Below are positions 53,947-63,605 of a stretch of 64,000 nucleotides of DNA, piece after piece (position 1 is the stretch's first letter; the number at the start of each line of letters is the position of its first letter). Source of the stretch: CAWARU01 sp963805795 (GTDB taxonomy: Bacteria > Pseudomonadota > Gammaproteobacteria > UBA6186 > Azoamicaceae); contig CAWDVG010000004.1 of NCBI GenBank assembly GCA_963805795.1, forward strand, positions 558,001-622,000, read 5' to 3'. The translations under genes and the position numbers were made by a program. Under the pieces are notes generated by a model. The model made no database searches and was not told the DNA's origin. It worked only from the letters and a program-made list of their open reading frames with translations.

Positions 53947-55296
53947 GTGGGGCTTTCTCTTTGGAAAGAATGTTTACAGCAGTTACGAGAACAAATTCCT
54001 CAGCAGGAATTCAGCCAGTGGATTAGTCCGCTTCAGGCCGATGTGTCTAGTGAGGGATTGTTTTTGTTCGCCCCCAATCAATATGTGTTAGATAACGTAA
54101 AAAATGAATACCTTGAAAAGATAGAGAGCGCCTTGGCTGCTATCAATAGCGGACAGTTTACACAGGTGTTTTTAGTTAAAGGCTCTAAACCCGCTGTTGT
54201 CTCAGTTAATCTGGGCGAAGAATCCACTCGAAAAGCAGCCAGCCCTGCTGTAGATGCGTTCACTATTGTTAACCATCAGAGCAATTTGAATCTTGCTTAT
54301 ACCTTTGATAGTTTTGTGGAAGGGAAATCGAACCAATTAGCCAAGGCGGCATCAAGCCAGGTGGCTGAAAACCCAGGCGCTGCCTATAATCCCTTGTTTT
54401 TATATGGAGGGGTAGGCCTTGGCAAAACCCACCTTACTCATGCTGTGGGTAACTATATCTTGAAGAAGCGCCCCAATGCGCGCATTGTTTATTTACATTC
54501 CGAACGTTTTGTGGGAGATATGGTGAAGGCACTGCAGTCAAATGCCATTAATGAGTTTAAGCGATATTATAGAACGGTTGATGCTTTACTCATTGATGAT
54601 ATCCAATTTTTTGCTGGAAAAGAACGCTCACAAGAAGAATTTTTTCACACTTTCAATGCCTTGTTGGAGGGGCAGCAGCAAATTATTATTACTTCTGATC
54701 GTTATCCGAAAGAAATACATGGCATAGAGGAACGTTTAAAGTCCCGCTTTGGTTCAGGTTTAACTGTGGCAGTTCAGCCGCCCGATCTTGAAACCAGGGT
54801 TGCTATTTTAATTAATAAAGCCCTAAGTTTAAAAGTCGAGCTCCAGCATGAGGTCGCATTCTTCATTGCTAAAAAAATTCGTTCTAATGTGCGTGAGCTT
54901 GAGGGTGCTTTAAAGCGGGTTATTGCAAATGCTCAATTTACGGGCAGCATTATTACGCTAGATTTTGTTCGAGAGGCCTTAAGGGATCTGCTCGCTTTAC
55001 AAGAAAAACTGGTATCTATGGATAACATCATCAGAACCGTGGCGGAATATTATAAACTAAAAGTTTCTGAGTTACTTTCAAAACGGCGCAATCGTTCGGT
55101 TGCCAGACCTAGGCAGGTAGCAATGGCTCTGTGTAAAGAATTAACCAATCACAGTTTGCCTGAAATCGGAGAGGCTTTTGGGGGAAGAGATCACACAACT
55201 GTGTTGCATGCTTGTAAGCAAATTACAGTTTTTCGTGAGGCGGGTGGGGATGTCGCCGAAGATTTTTTGAATTTAATGAGAATATTATCGACTTGA
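53947..55296 (+). CDS. dnaA: chromosomal replication initiator DnaA
   Basis: DnaA binds DnaA boxes and melts oriC. GTG start at 53947. Domain I: LWKECLQQLREQIPQQEFSQ; AAA domain: YGGVGLGKTHLTHAVGN (Walker A) and ALLIDDIQFFAGK (Walker B); DNA-binding domain IV: RPRQVAMALCKELTNHSLPE and the signature GGRDHTTVLHACKQI. Length is 449 residues. It is followed by a terminator-like hairpin and dnaN. Confidence 0.98.
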   Translation: MGLSLWKECLQQLREQIPQQEFSQWISPLQADVSSEGLFLFAPNQYVLDNVKNEYLEKIESALAAINSGQFTQVFLVKGSKPAVVSVNLGEESTRKAASPAVDAFTIVNHQSNLNLAYTFDSFVEGKSNQLAKAASSQVAENPGAAYNPLFLYGGVGLGKTHLTHAVGNYILKKRPNARIVYLHSERFVGDMVKALQSNAINEFKRYYRTVDALLIDDIQFFAGKERSQEEFFHTFNALLEGQQQIIITSDRYPKEIHGIEERLKSRFGSGLTVAVQPPDLETRVAILINKALSLKVELQHEVAFFIAKKIRSNVRELEGALKRVIANAQFTGSIITLDFVREALRDLLALQEKLVSMDNIIRTVAEYYKLKVSELLSKRRNRSVARPRQVAMALCKELTNHSLPEIGEAFGGRDHTTVLHACKQITVFREAGGDVAEDFLNLMRILST

Positions 55297-55306
55297 GGAA
55301 GGAAAT

Positions 55307-55340
55307 AAAAAACCTGAATATAGCACTGTTCAGGTTTTTT
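55307..55340 (+). terminator. intrinsic terminator or attenuator between dnaA and dnaN
   Basis: A 12-bp stem, AAAAAACCTGAA (55307-55318) and TTCAGGTTTTTT (55329-55340), with a 10-base loop and T-rich 3' arm. It lies just 14 bases before dnaN, so it should reduce read-through from dnaA and implies a separate dnaN promoter or attenuation. Confidence 0.75.
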
Positions 55341-55353
55341 AGAGGCGGAAGAG

Positions 55354-56466
55354 ATGCGATTTTCAGTACAACGTGAAAAATTTCTTAAACCTTTAAGAGC
55401 GGTAGCGGGCGCAGTGGAACGCCGACATCTTCATAATCTTCCCATCCTATCTCATGTGCTTATTCAGATAGAAGGCGATCATTTTTCTTTAACAACGACG
55501 GATCAGGAAGTAGAACTTATCGCAGAAGGATTGCTTGAGAAGCCAGCTGCAAAAAACCAGGTAACGGTTCCGTTTCGAAAATTAATGGATATTTGTCGAG
55601 CCTTGCCGGAAGATAGCTTGATTGATTTTTTGGAAGAAAAGGAAAGGGTTGTTATTCGGTCAGCTCGTAGTCGTTTTGCTTTATCAACACTTCCGGCCTC
55701 TGATTTTCCAAGCCTAAATGAAAATGTTGGAGATGCTCAGTTTTCGCTTTCCAATCAAGCTTTCTGTGCTTTGTTAGATTCTACTGGTTTTGCGATGGCT
55801 GATCAAGATGTTCGTTATTATCTCAATGGCATGTTATTAGAGATTAAGGGCGATCGCTTGTTTTCAGTGGCAGCGGATGGTCATCGTTTGGCATTAAATA
55901 CAGTTTCTGTTGCGGGTTTTCTGGACAAAACCCTAAGGATTATTGTGCCAAGGAAAGGCGTGTTGGAGTTGCAGCGTGTTTTAAGTGAGGAGGAAGGGGA
56001 TATTTCCTTCGTTGTTGGGTCAAATCATCTGCGAGTCATTACGAACGGAGTGACGCTCACCACCAAATTATTAGAAGGACGCTTTCCAGAATATGATCGA
56101 ATTATTCCAAAAAATGGCGATAAAATAGTAGAAGGCGCACGAGATGTTTTGAGAGAAGCCTTTCACAGGGCAGGTGCTTTGTTTAGCGATAAATTTCGAG
56201 GCGTGAAGCTGCGCTTAGGAGAAGGTTGCTTGAAAATTTTAGCCACCAATACTGAACAAGACGAAGTTGAAGAAGATGTAGAAGTAGAATATAAAGGCAG
56301 CGAGCTTGAGGTTGGCTTTAATGTTAAATATTTAATAGATTTTTTGAGCGTGATCTCAACTGAGCGGGTCCGTTTTACTTTTTCAGATGCGAATAGCAGT
56401 GCAAAAGTGGAGGGTATTGGGCCAAACGAATCGGCAATATACATCATTATGCCAATGCGCATTTAG
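55354..56466 (+). CDS. dnaN: DNA polymerase III beta sliding clamp
   Basis: The clamp encircles DNA and tethers polymerase III and repair polymerases. The 370-residue protein shows LPILSHVLIQIEGDHFSLTT, TVPFRKLMDICRALPE, FPEYDRIIPKN and the C-terminal MPMRI. The first ATG (MRFSVQREKFLKPL) is typical. The usual partner recF is separated from it by an opposite-strand permease gene. Confidence 0.97.
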   Translation: MRFSVQREKFLKPLRAVAGAVERRHLHNLPILSHVLIQIEGDHFSLTTTDQEVELIAEGLLEKPAAKNQVTVPFRKLMDICRALPEDSLIDFLEEKERVVIRSARSRFALSTLPASDFPSLNENVGDAQFSLSNQAFCALLDSTGFAMADQDVRYYLNGMLLEIKGDRLFSVAADGHRLALNTVSVAGFLDKTLRIIVPRKGVLELQRVLSEEEGDISFVVGSNHLRVITNGVTLTTKLLEGRFPEYDRIIPKNGDKIVEGARDVLREAFHRAGALFSDKFRGVKLRLGEGCLKILATNTEQDEVEEDVEVEYKGSELEVGFNVKYLIDFLSVISTERVRFTFSDANSSAKVEGIGPNESAIYIIMPMRI

Positions 56467-56469
56467 GAC

Positions 56470-56509
56470 CTGTTGAGATTTCGCTAGGCTGGTGCAGAAA
56501 TCTCAACAG
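56470..56509. terminator. hairpin between convergent dnaN and the permease gene
   Basis: Perfect 13-bp arms CTGTTGAGATTTC (56470-56482) and GAAATCTCAACAG (56497-56509), extended to 18 pairs with one mismatch (AGGA/TCCT outside). No T-run follows on either strand, but the position between convergent genes fits a terminator. Confidence 0.55.
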
Positions 56510-56521
56510 ATCCTGCGGCTA

Positions 56522-57934
56522 TTATTGTTGGTCATTTAAACTGGGCATCATCATACTTGATGTGCGAAGCTTGCTGTGTCTGTGGCCATAAAAATAATAA
56601 ATAATCAATCCTAACGCCGTCCAAGAAAGAAAGCATAACCAAGTTAACAAGGGAAGACTTAGCATCAGAAAACTACAGAATAAAATTCCTAATGCCGGAA
56701 TATAAGGGCTAAATGGTGTTTTAAAAGGGCGAGGTAGGTTGGGTTTGGTGCGGCGCAGCATAATAACCCCAGCACAGACAATAATAAATGCCATTAAGGT
56801 TCCAATGTTGACTAATTCAGCGATCACTCTTAAGGGTATAATACCAGCCACAATAGCAACGCAGAATCCGCTTAAAAGCAAGGTATTCACGGGGGTTTTT
56901 GTTTTGTGGTGTACCTCTGAGAAAAATGCAGGCAGTAATCCATCGCGAGAAATAGCATAAAAGATCCTGGAAAGCGCATAAAGGAAAATTAGGACAACCG
57001 AAGTGAGTCCTGCTATAGCACCAAAGGCAACGATCCCTCCAGCAAATGGGTAACCTAATTTTAACAAGGTTTCTGCTACGGGAGATTTGACATTTAAGGT
57101 GCTATAAGGAACGATCGCGGTTAACAAACCAGAGACAGCAATATATGCTATTGTGCAGATAAGTAGTGAACCGAGAATGCCAATGGCTAAATCCCGCTGA
57201 GGATTAATGGCTTCTTCTGCAGCAGTGGATACAGCGTCAAAACCAATGTATGCAAAAAAGACAAGCGCTGCCCCATTTGCAATGCCCATCCATCCAAAAG
57301 GCATAAAATTTTCCCAGTTGCTACTATCAATGTTTGGAATAGCCACGGCAATAAATATCCCGATGACTACAAGCTTGATGGTTACAATGAGAACATTAAA
57401 GCGAGAACCCTTTTTTATGCCCAATACAAGCAATAGACTTAATGCAGCCACAACCAGCATCGCAGAAAGGTTAATGGCTCCTCCTTCGAAAGGGCCTTTT
57501 TGCAAATATTCTGGCAAGGAAAGACCGATCGCCGTTAGGGCATTAGTCATGTAGCCTGACCAACCAATGGCCACTGTAACCGTTCCTGCCGCATATTCTA
57601 ATATGAGGTCCCAGCCAATAATCCAGGCAAAAATTTCGCCAAGCCCTACATAAGCATAATTGTAAGCGGAACCCGCCCCCCCAATGCTGGTAGATAATTC
57701 AGAATAAGATAGAGCAGCAAAGGAGCAGGCAATACCCGCTAAAACATAGGATAATACAATGGCCGGCCCCGCATCGAGCGCAGCAGCTATGCCAGTTAGC
57801 ACAAAAATGCCAGCACCAATAATACCGCCAACACCTAAAAAAATTAAATCAAAGGCACTTAAACAACGGTTTAGTTCTGTGTCTTTCCCATTAGGAATAG
57901 CAACAGCTTTAGTTTGAAATAACGATTTTCTCAC
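56522..57934 (-). CDS. APC-superfamily amino-acid permease (cationic amino-acid transporter type)
   Basis: A 470-residue protein with about 12 membrane helices. The family landmarks are LIFLGVGGIIGAGIFVLTGI, AGPAIVLSYVLAGIACSFAA, GSAYNYAYVGLGEIFAWIIG and VFFAYIGFDAVSTAAEEAIN, which match CAT/YfnA-type amino-acid transporters. Substrate cannot be told from sequence. It lies on the minus strand between dnaN and recF, breaking a very conserved order; an intracellular lifestyle would favour extra amino-acid uptake. Confidence 0.92.
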   Translation of the reverse strand: MRKSLFQTKAVAIPNGKDTELNRCLSAFDLIFLGVGGIIGAGIFVLTGIAAALDAGPAIVLSYVLAGIACSFAALSYSELSTSIGGAGSAYNYAYVGLGEIFAWIIGWDLILEYAAGTVTVAIGWSGYMTNALTAIGLSLPEYLQKGPFEGGAINLSAMLVVAALSLLLVLGIKKGSRFNVLIVTIKLVVIGIFIAVAIPNIDSSNWENFMPFGWMGIANGAALVFFAYIGFDAVSTAAEEAINPQRDLAIGILGSLLICTIAYIAVSGLLTAIVPYSTLNVKSPVAETLLKLGYPFAGGIVAFGAIAGLTSVVLIFLYALSRIFYAISRDGLLPAFFSEVHHKTKTPVNTLLLSGFCVAIVAGIIPLRVIAELVNIGTLMAFIIVCAGVIMLRRTKPNLPRPFKTPFSPYIPALGILFCSFLMLSLPLLTWLCFLSWTALGLIIYYFYGHRHSKLRTSSMMMPSLNDQQ

Positions 57935-58190
57935 GCTTTGTTTGCCTTTAGGTTGGTAAGGATAAACTTTGGATTTATATTATTCGTTTTGGCACTTGTT
58001 GGCTAGGGTTAAAACTGAGACAGCGATAAATTATGAGAATAAGTAAGAAAGCTAATAATTATAAATTTTTAAATGTACTCAGCTTTTCCAAGGTTTTAAT
58101 AGACTTAAAGAGTAACTATGATATTGTTATTATAATCTGACAACAAAATTTATTTTGCTTTGGTAAAGATTTGGAAATATATTAAATATC

Positions 58191-59300
58191 ATGCGATTAC
58201 ATTCTTTAACAATTGCTGGTTTGCGTAATTTAGCGGAAATTACTTTAAGTTTATCTCCACGCTTCAATCTTTTTTGTGGAAAAAATGGTAGCGGTAAAAC
58301 GAGTCTCTTAGAAGCAGCCTATTTATTGACGACGGGTCGTTCTTTTAGAGCACCGCGCGCCGAAGAATTCATTACACACCAAACGTCTTCTTGTACGCTC
58401 TCCGGGCAACTTCATCCATTAAATGGGAGAGGGAGTCCGGTGCGTGTTGGCATTATGAGGGATAGGTCTGGTGGACTTGTTATGCGGGTAGATGAAAAAA
58501 CCTGCAGTACTAGGGCTGAATTGGCCAAGATCCTTCCTGTTCAGATCATGAACACAGAAAGTTATCAGTTACTGGATATAACACCTCAAAAGCGTCGTGA
58601 GTTTTTAGATTGGGGATTGTTCCACGTGGAACAATCCTTCTTTGCCCTTTGGCAGCGTTATAATCGCGCTTTAAGGCAGAGAAATGCTGCCTTGAAACGG
58701 GTTAGGCAGGAAGGAGAAAGCTCAGTTTATGTTTGGGATGCAGAACTAATCCAGATGGGGGAGGCCATCGATGAGCATAGAAAATCATTTCTAGATGCTT
58801 ATGTGCCTTTCTTAAACCGATACCTGCAAGATTTCCTAAAGTTAGATGCTTGCAGACTGGACTATAAAAGAGGTTGGGATACCAAGAAAACACTGGAAGA
58901 AGCTTTGATCAGCGCAGGTCCTAGAGATATTGCTTTAGGCTATACAACGGTAGGAACGCATCGAGCAGATATTAAGTTCTATCTAGATGCAATTCCTGTT
59001 GAAACTATGTTTTCTCGAGGACAGCTCAAATTATTTGTTTCCGCCCTGATGTTGGCCCGCTCTGAATGGTTATTGGCCCAAACTGGCCGTAATTCGGTCT
59101 TTTTCTTGGATGATTTGCATTCAGAGCTAGATGGAGAGGCTGGCACAGCTTTACTCAAGGGACTGAAACAGATGGGTGGACAAGTCTGGATTACAGCCAT
59201 CGAGGGTGATTGTGTCCAAAAACTGCTCAGTGAAGACAAAGATGCTTTTAAAATGTTCCACGTGGAACATGGGACAATTAGAGAAGAGGTGAGTCAATAG
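58191..59300 (+). CDS. recF: DNA replication and repair protein RecF
   Basis: RecF helps load RecA at gaps. The 369-residue SMC-like ATPase has Walker A FCGKNGSGKTSLLEAAYLLT, RREFLDWGLFHVE, LSRGQLKLF-type signature (MFSRGQLKLFVSALMLAR) and Walker B FFLDDLHSELDGE. Two parS palindromes lie inside the gene and encode FHVE both times. No upstream coupling to dnaN remains; a promoter must lie in 57935-58190. Confidence 0.96.
   Translation: MRLHSLTIAGLRNLAEITLSLSPRFNLFCGKNGSGKTSLLEAAYLLTTGRSFRAPRAEEFITHQTSSCTLSGQLHPLNGRGSPVRVGIMRDRSGGLVMRVDEKTCSTRAELAKILPVQIMNTESYQLLDITPQKRREFLDWGLFHVEQSFFALWQRYNRALRQRNAALKRVRQEGESSVYVWDAELIQMGEAIDEHRKSFLDAYVPFLNRYLQDFLKLDACRLDYKRGWDTKKTLEEALISAGPRDIALGYTTVGTHRADIKFYLDAIPVETMFSRGQLKLFVSALMLARSEWLLAQTGRNSVFFLDDLHSELDGEAGTALLKGLKQMGGQVWITAIEGDCVQKLLSEDKDAFKMFHVEHGTIREEVSQ
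58614..58637. promoter_or_regulatory. parS: parS site 1 (inside recF)
   Basis: TGTTCCACGTGGAACA at 58618-58633 matches the ParB-binding parS consensus; dyad symmetry extends over 24 bp (58614-58637). Confidence 0.9.
59254..59269. promoter_or_regulatory. parS: parS site 2 (3' end of recF)
   Basis: A second perfect TGTTCCACGTGGAACA, flanked by A and T (18-bp palindrome), within the last codons of recF. Confidence 0.9.
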
Positions 59301-59329
59301 GCATTTTCTATTAATTACTCTCCTTAAAA

Positions 59330-59345
59330 TGTTCCACGTGGAACA
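59330..59345. promoter_or_regulatory. parS: parS site 3 (downstream of recF)
   Basis: A third perfect TGTTCCACGTGGAACA, 30 bases after the recF stop and 76 bp from site 2; non-coding, so its conservation cannot be due to protein constraint. Confidence 0.9.
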
Positions 59346-59444
59346 TGCAACCAACCAGACCTGCTTGGATTTACTATGCCATTTGATATATATTAAAAAT
59401 TAAGAACGATGTTCAAGGATTAAGAGTTTTTAAGGGATTTACTT

Positions 59445-59969
59445 ATGATTGCTAGATTTGTTTCCGTTTCTTTATCTTTATTCACTTACACTTTGATTCT
59501 AATGGGCAGCATTCTGCTTCCCAATATTCTTGCTGCAGAGGCAAAACTTATGTTCAAGCCAGATTATAGCGGGGGGCAAGCTTTTGCCAATAATCTTAAA
59601 GAATGTACACCAGGAACATTTGTTATGTACAACCCCATATGCCTAAGTATTCTAAAAGCAGGGGTCGATATGGAAAATCAAAACCAACTGCTAGAAGGCC
59701 GAGGAAAACCATTAACTCAAGCTGATGTTGATCAAGGTATACAAGAATGCAAGGCAACCTATCAGATTATCGGGAAGGAAGGGGATAAATGTTGGTATCA
59801 GGTTGTGGATTCAATTTCTAAAACGAAATCTAATTGCAGTGTATCTGTTTCTGAATTACCCACAATGGCAGAAAACACAAGAAAAATTTATGGCAGCGAA
59901 GTCGGCGTAGATACTTCTGCCTCCATTCTCTCAGTCGGGACACATCAATGCACGCCGGTGAAACAGTAA
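59445..59969 (+). CDS. small secreted cysteine-containing protein of unknown function
   Basis: A 174-residue protein with a signal peptide (LFTYTLILMGSILLPNILAA, cleavage after about residue 31). The mature part has six cysteines (KECTPG, PICLS, IQECKA, GDKCWYQ, SNCSVS, HQCTP), an even number that fits three disulphides in the periplasm or outside. ADVDQGIQECKATYQIIGKE and the W/Y around DKCWYQVVD look like a compact fold. Not recognised. It separates recF from gyrB. Confidence 0.7.
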   Translation: MIARFVSVSLSLFTYTLILMGSILLPNILAAEAKLMFKPDYSGGQAFANNLKECTPGTFVMYNPICLSILKAGVDMENQNQLLEGRGKPLTQADVDQGIQECKATYQIIGKEGDKCWYQVVDSISKTKSNCSVSVSELPTMAENTRKIYGSEVGVDTSASILSVGTHQCTPVKQ

Positions 59970-60411
59970 TATGGATAATGGTTTATCTATCCAAAAAAGA
60001 ATGAAAACAAAACATTATTCATAATGCGTCCACACCCTAGGAAAATATATTTAGATATTAAACGTTCCACATTTCCTAGGATAGTTTCTTCCATTGTCAG
60101 GACATGGATCCGCAAGCATAGTGTTATAGCCAAAGATTAAGTTATACCTTTTTAGATGAAATGAATTCTAAAAGCTATTAATTTATTTGAAAATCATGGT
60201 TTGATTAAGAATATTTATTTGTTTCCAGTACACTGGTTTCCACGCTTCCTAGCCTTTTCTTTGGGGATAGGAAACAAGGATTACACAAGAAGAATTAAGT
60301 TAACTCAATTCTTCACTTTGACATGCCGACAAAAGCCTGAAAATATTGAAATTTTACCAAAAATATGAGATGATGTGAGAACTATTAAATTGAAGAGTTG
60401 AGTCAACTTTT
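59970..60411. other. intergenic region upstream of gyrB with palindromes
   Basis: No gene is seen in 440 bases. A 9-bp inverted repeat CCTAGGAAA/TTTCCTAGG lies at 60036-60044 and 60072-60080. A 24-bp near-perfect palindrome centred on AGTTAACT lies at 60290-60313, and a related AGTTGAGTCAACTT lies at about 60396-60409, just before the gyrB start. The last two may be regulatory sites for gyrB. Confidence 0.4.
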
Positions 60412-62832
60412 ATGACGAATATGTCCACAGAAACCACTTACGATTCAACCAATATTAAAGTCTTAAAGGGTCTAGATGCCGTTCGAAAACGTCCAGGGAT
60501 GTATATTGGTGATACAGATGATGGATACCGGTTTTCATCATATGGTTTTTGAGGTCGTTGATAACTCCATTGACGAAGCCTTGGCAGGATATTGTAAAAA
60601 ATCATGGTCACTATTCATGTCGATGAATCTGTCACTGTAAGAGATAATGGGCGCGGAATTCCTGTGGATATCCATGAAGAAGAAGGACGTTCCGCTGCTG
60701 AAGTCATCATGACCGTCCTGCATGCGGGTGGAAAATTCGATGATAATTCCTATAAAGTATCTGGTGGTTTGCATGGTGTGGGGGTTTCCGTGGTCAATGC
60801 TCTTTCGGAAGACTTGCATTTGACAATTCGTCGAGATGGAAAGATATATGAACAAGCGCTATCATACTGGGTGAACCTGAAGCACCCTTAGCCGCGGTTG
60901 GCGATACCGACAGACCGGGACAGAAATTCGCTTTAAACCCAGTGCAGAAACTTTTACCAATATCAAATTTCATTATGATATCCTTGCAAAACGTTTACGA
61001 GAATTTCTTTCTTAAATTCTGGCGTGCGTATTCATCTGATGGACGAACGCACTGCAAAAAGAAGATGTATTTGCAATACGAAGGCGGAATAAAAGCATTC
61101 GTTGAGCATCTAAATCGGAATAAAACAGCCGATTCATCCCCAAGTATTTTATTTTACTACTGAAGACAAGATGATTGACGGTTGAAGTGGCCATGCAATG
61201 GAACGATACTTACCAGGAAAATATTTTTTGTTATACCAACAATATCCCGCAACGAGATGGTGGAACTCATTTAGCGGGATTTCGAGCTGCATTAACGCGA
61301 ACTTTAAACAATTACTATTGAAAAAGAAGGTATGCGAAAAAAGCTAAAGTAGCTACCACAGGCGATGATGCCCGTGAAGGTTTAACAGCGGTGTTATCGG
61401 TCAAAGTGCCTGATCCTAAATTCTCATCACAAACCAAAGATAAATTGGTTTCTTCTGAAGTAAAGCCGTTGTTGAATCAGCCATGGCTGAAAAATTTCAA
61501 GAATTTTTATTGGAAAATCCTGCTACAGCCAAAATCATTGTCGACAAAAATCATTGATGCTGCACGAGCACGAGAAGCTGCGCGAAAAGCGCGAGAAATG
61601 ACGCGCGTAAAGGGCGTTAGATATCGGCTCCGGAAAATTGGCGGATTGCCAAGAAAAAGATCCGGCACTATCTGAAATTTACTTAGTTGAGGGAGATTCT
61701 GCAGGTGGTTCGGCCAAACAAGCGCGTGATAGAAAACCCAGGCAATTTTGCCATTAAAAGGTAAAATCTTAAATGTTGAAAAAGCGCGCTTTGATAAAAT
61801 GCTATCTTCTGCAGAAGTGGGCACTTTGATTACCGCTTTAGGCTGTGGCATTGGGCGAGAAGAATATAATCCAGATAAAGTACGTTATCATCGCATTATT
61901 ATCATGACCGACGCCGACGTGGATGGTTCACATATTCGAACCTTTTGCTAACTTTTTTCTATCGACAAATGCCGGAATTGATTGAGCGTGGATATATTTA
62001 TATTGCTCAACCTCCTTTATATAGAGTAAAACGAGGCAAACAAGTGCAATATGTTAAAGACGATAAAGCTTTAAACGAATATCTTGTACAAATTGCACTA
62101 GAAGATGCACAGCTATTTATTAATCCTGCAGCCCCTCCTATTACAGGACTAATATTCGAAAAAATGGTTAAGCAGTATAGCGCGGTTATGGACATTATTT
62201 CCCGTCTTTCAAGGCGTTACCCTTCTTCAGTACTAGAAGCCCTAATTGATATGCCCAAAGTAACAGCTACAGAATTACAAGATTTAGCATTTATGGAAAA
62301 TTGGGGTAAATCCTTAACAACCATTTTGGAGTCGCATGCACAACAGGGTCTGCACTTTAATTTAAGCTTCACCGAAGATCGGGAACGAAAGGCCCATCTT
62401 CCCAATATTGTGATGAAAACCCATGGTGTTGAACACACCTATCAATTTAATTATGAGTTCTTTATTTCCCATGATTATGCAGCCATTGCAGCATTAGCTG
62501 CTGAATTAAAAGGACTGTTAGAAGCAGGCGCCTATATTCAACGCGGAGATAAAAAATATGGCATTTCTAGCTTTAAAGAAGCTGTCGCCTGGTTGATGGA
62601 AGAAGCAAAAAAAGGACAGCAAATATCACGCTATAAGGGCTTAGGAGAAATGAACCCAGATCAATTACGCGAAACTACCATGGATCCGATGGTACGTAGA
62701 ATGTTAAAAGTGAGAATTGAAGACGCTGTAGCTGCGGATCAAATATTTACAACCTTGATGGGCGACAATGTTGAAAGTCGTCGAGAGTTTATTGAAATCA
62801 ATGCATTATTGGCTGGAAATTTGGATATTTAA
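60412..62832 (+). pseudogene. gyrB: DNA gyrase subunit B, frame-broken
   Basis: GyrB is the ATPase subunit that drives negative supercoiling. The start MTNMSTETTYDSTNIKVLKG and LDAVRKRPGMYIGDTDDG are clear. Single-base breaks follow near 60525 (extra base), 60596-60601 (A-run one short), 60855 (extra base), about 60912, and several more to about 61945. Downstream are LVEGDSAGGSAKQARD, IIIMTDADVDGSHIRTF (TOPRIM) and an intact C-terminal half (61945-62832) with RYKGLGEMNPDQLRETTMDP. Each break can be mended by one base to restore conserved residues, so sequence error is the better explanation than loss of an essential gene. Confidence 0.92.
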
Positions 62833-62854
62833 AATCAGAAAGGGTCTAGTCGCA

Positions 62855-63559
62855 TTAATCAAAAGAAGCCATTTTATTTTTAATCCATTGCTCTGCCAGC
62901 TGATTTATTTCAGTGGCACTTTTACCAGCAGGATCAATAGCCGGTCCAATCGCCACTTGGATGGTTCCTGGCTTTTGAATCAGAATGCCTCGAGGCCAAA
63001 ATTTTCCTGCATTATGGGCAATAGGTACCATTGGTTTTTTTGACGCATGGGCAAGCGCGGCTGCTGTTCTTGAAAAACGTTTCGAATCTTGAATAGAAAC
63101 GCGAGTTCCTTCCGGAAAAATGACCACCCATCTTCCCGTCCTCAAGCGATTTATCCCTTTTTTCAAGAGGATTTTGATAGAATTCAATTCCTTCCTTGTA
63201 ATAGCTATGGGCTCTAGTACAGCCAACCCCCAACCAAAGGCCGGAATATAAAGTAATTCTTTTTTTATGACTGTACAATGTGGGGGCAATAATACTTGTA
63301 AAAAAATGGTTTCCCAAGTGGATTGATGGTTAGAAACAACAATAGCAGTTTCTTTGGGGAGGTTTTTTAATCCTACCACGTGGTATTTTAAACCACAGGT
63401 CATCTTGGCCCAAAAGATAAAAAAATGCGACCAACGTGTAATGAGTGCATAACGCCAGCGATAAGGTAAATAAAAAAATAATAATGCCAAAATACTGATA
63501 AAAAGTGCGGTTGGAATAATACCAGCATAAAAAATAATATTTCTAATAAGCATCATCAT
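62855..63559 (-). CDS. PlsC-like 1-acylglycerol-3-phosphate O-acyltransferase
   Basis: A 234-residue acyltransferase of phospholipid synthesis, anchored by an N-terminal helix (NIIFYAGIIPTALFISILAL). The catalytic motif is VVSNHQSTWETIFLQ, an HX4E form instead of the usual HX4D, as in a known proteobacterial subgroup. WVVIFPEGTRVS is the second substrate motif and PMVPIAHNAG the last. It likely makes phosphatidic acid. It is 47 bases downstream of gmhB on the same strand and convergent with gyrB. Confidence 0.93.
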   Translation of the reverse strand: MMMLIRNIIFYAGIIPTALFISILALLFFYLPYRWRYALITRWSHFFIFWAKMTCGLKYHVVGLKNLPKETAIVVSNHQSTWETIFLQVLLPPHCTVIKKELLYIPAFGWGLAVLEPIAITRKELNSIKILLKKGINRLRTGRWVVIFPEGTRVSIQDSKRFSRTAAALAHASKKPMVPIAHNAGKFWPRGILIQKPGTIQVAIGPAIDPAGKSATEINQLAEQWIKNKMASFD

Positions 63560-63605
63560 AAAAAAATACTTTCCATGTTAATTTTCTGTGATAATGATGA
63601 CAACA

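Noticed and set aside
53780..54091. A 103-codon plus-strand frame across oriC and the dnaA start
   Set aside because: It is out of frame with dnaA, covers a DnaA box and has no recognisable domain; treated as a shadow.
63376..63383. CCACGTGG core resembling parS
   Set aside because: The flanks are TA/TA, not the TGTT/AACA of the three perfect sites, and it lies inside the acyltransferase gene.
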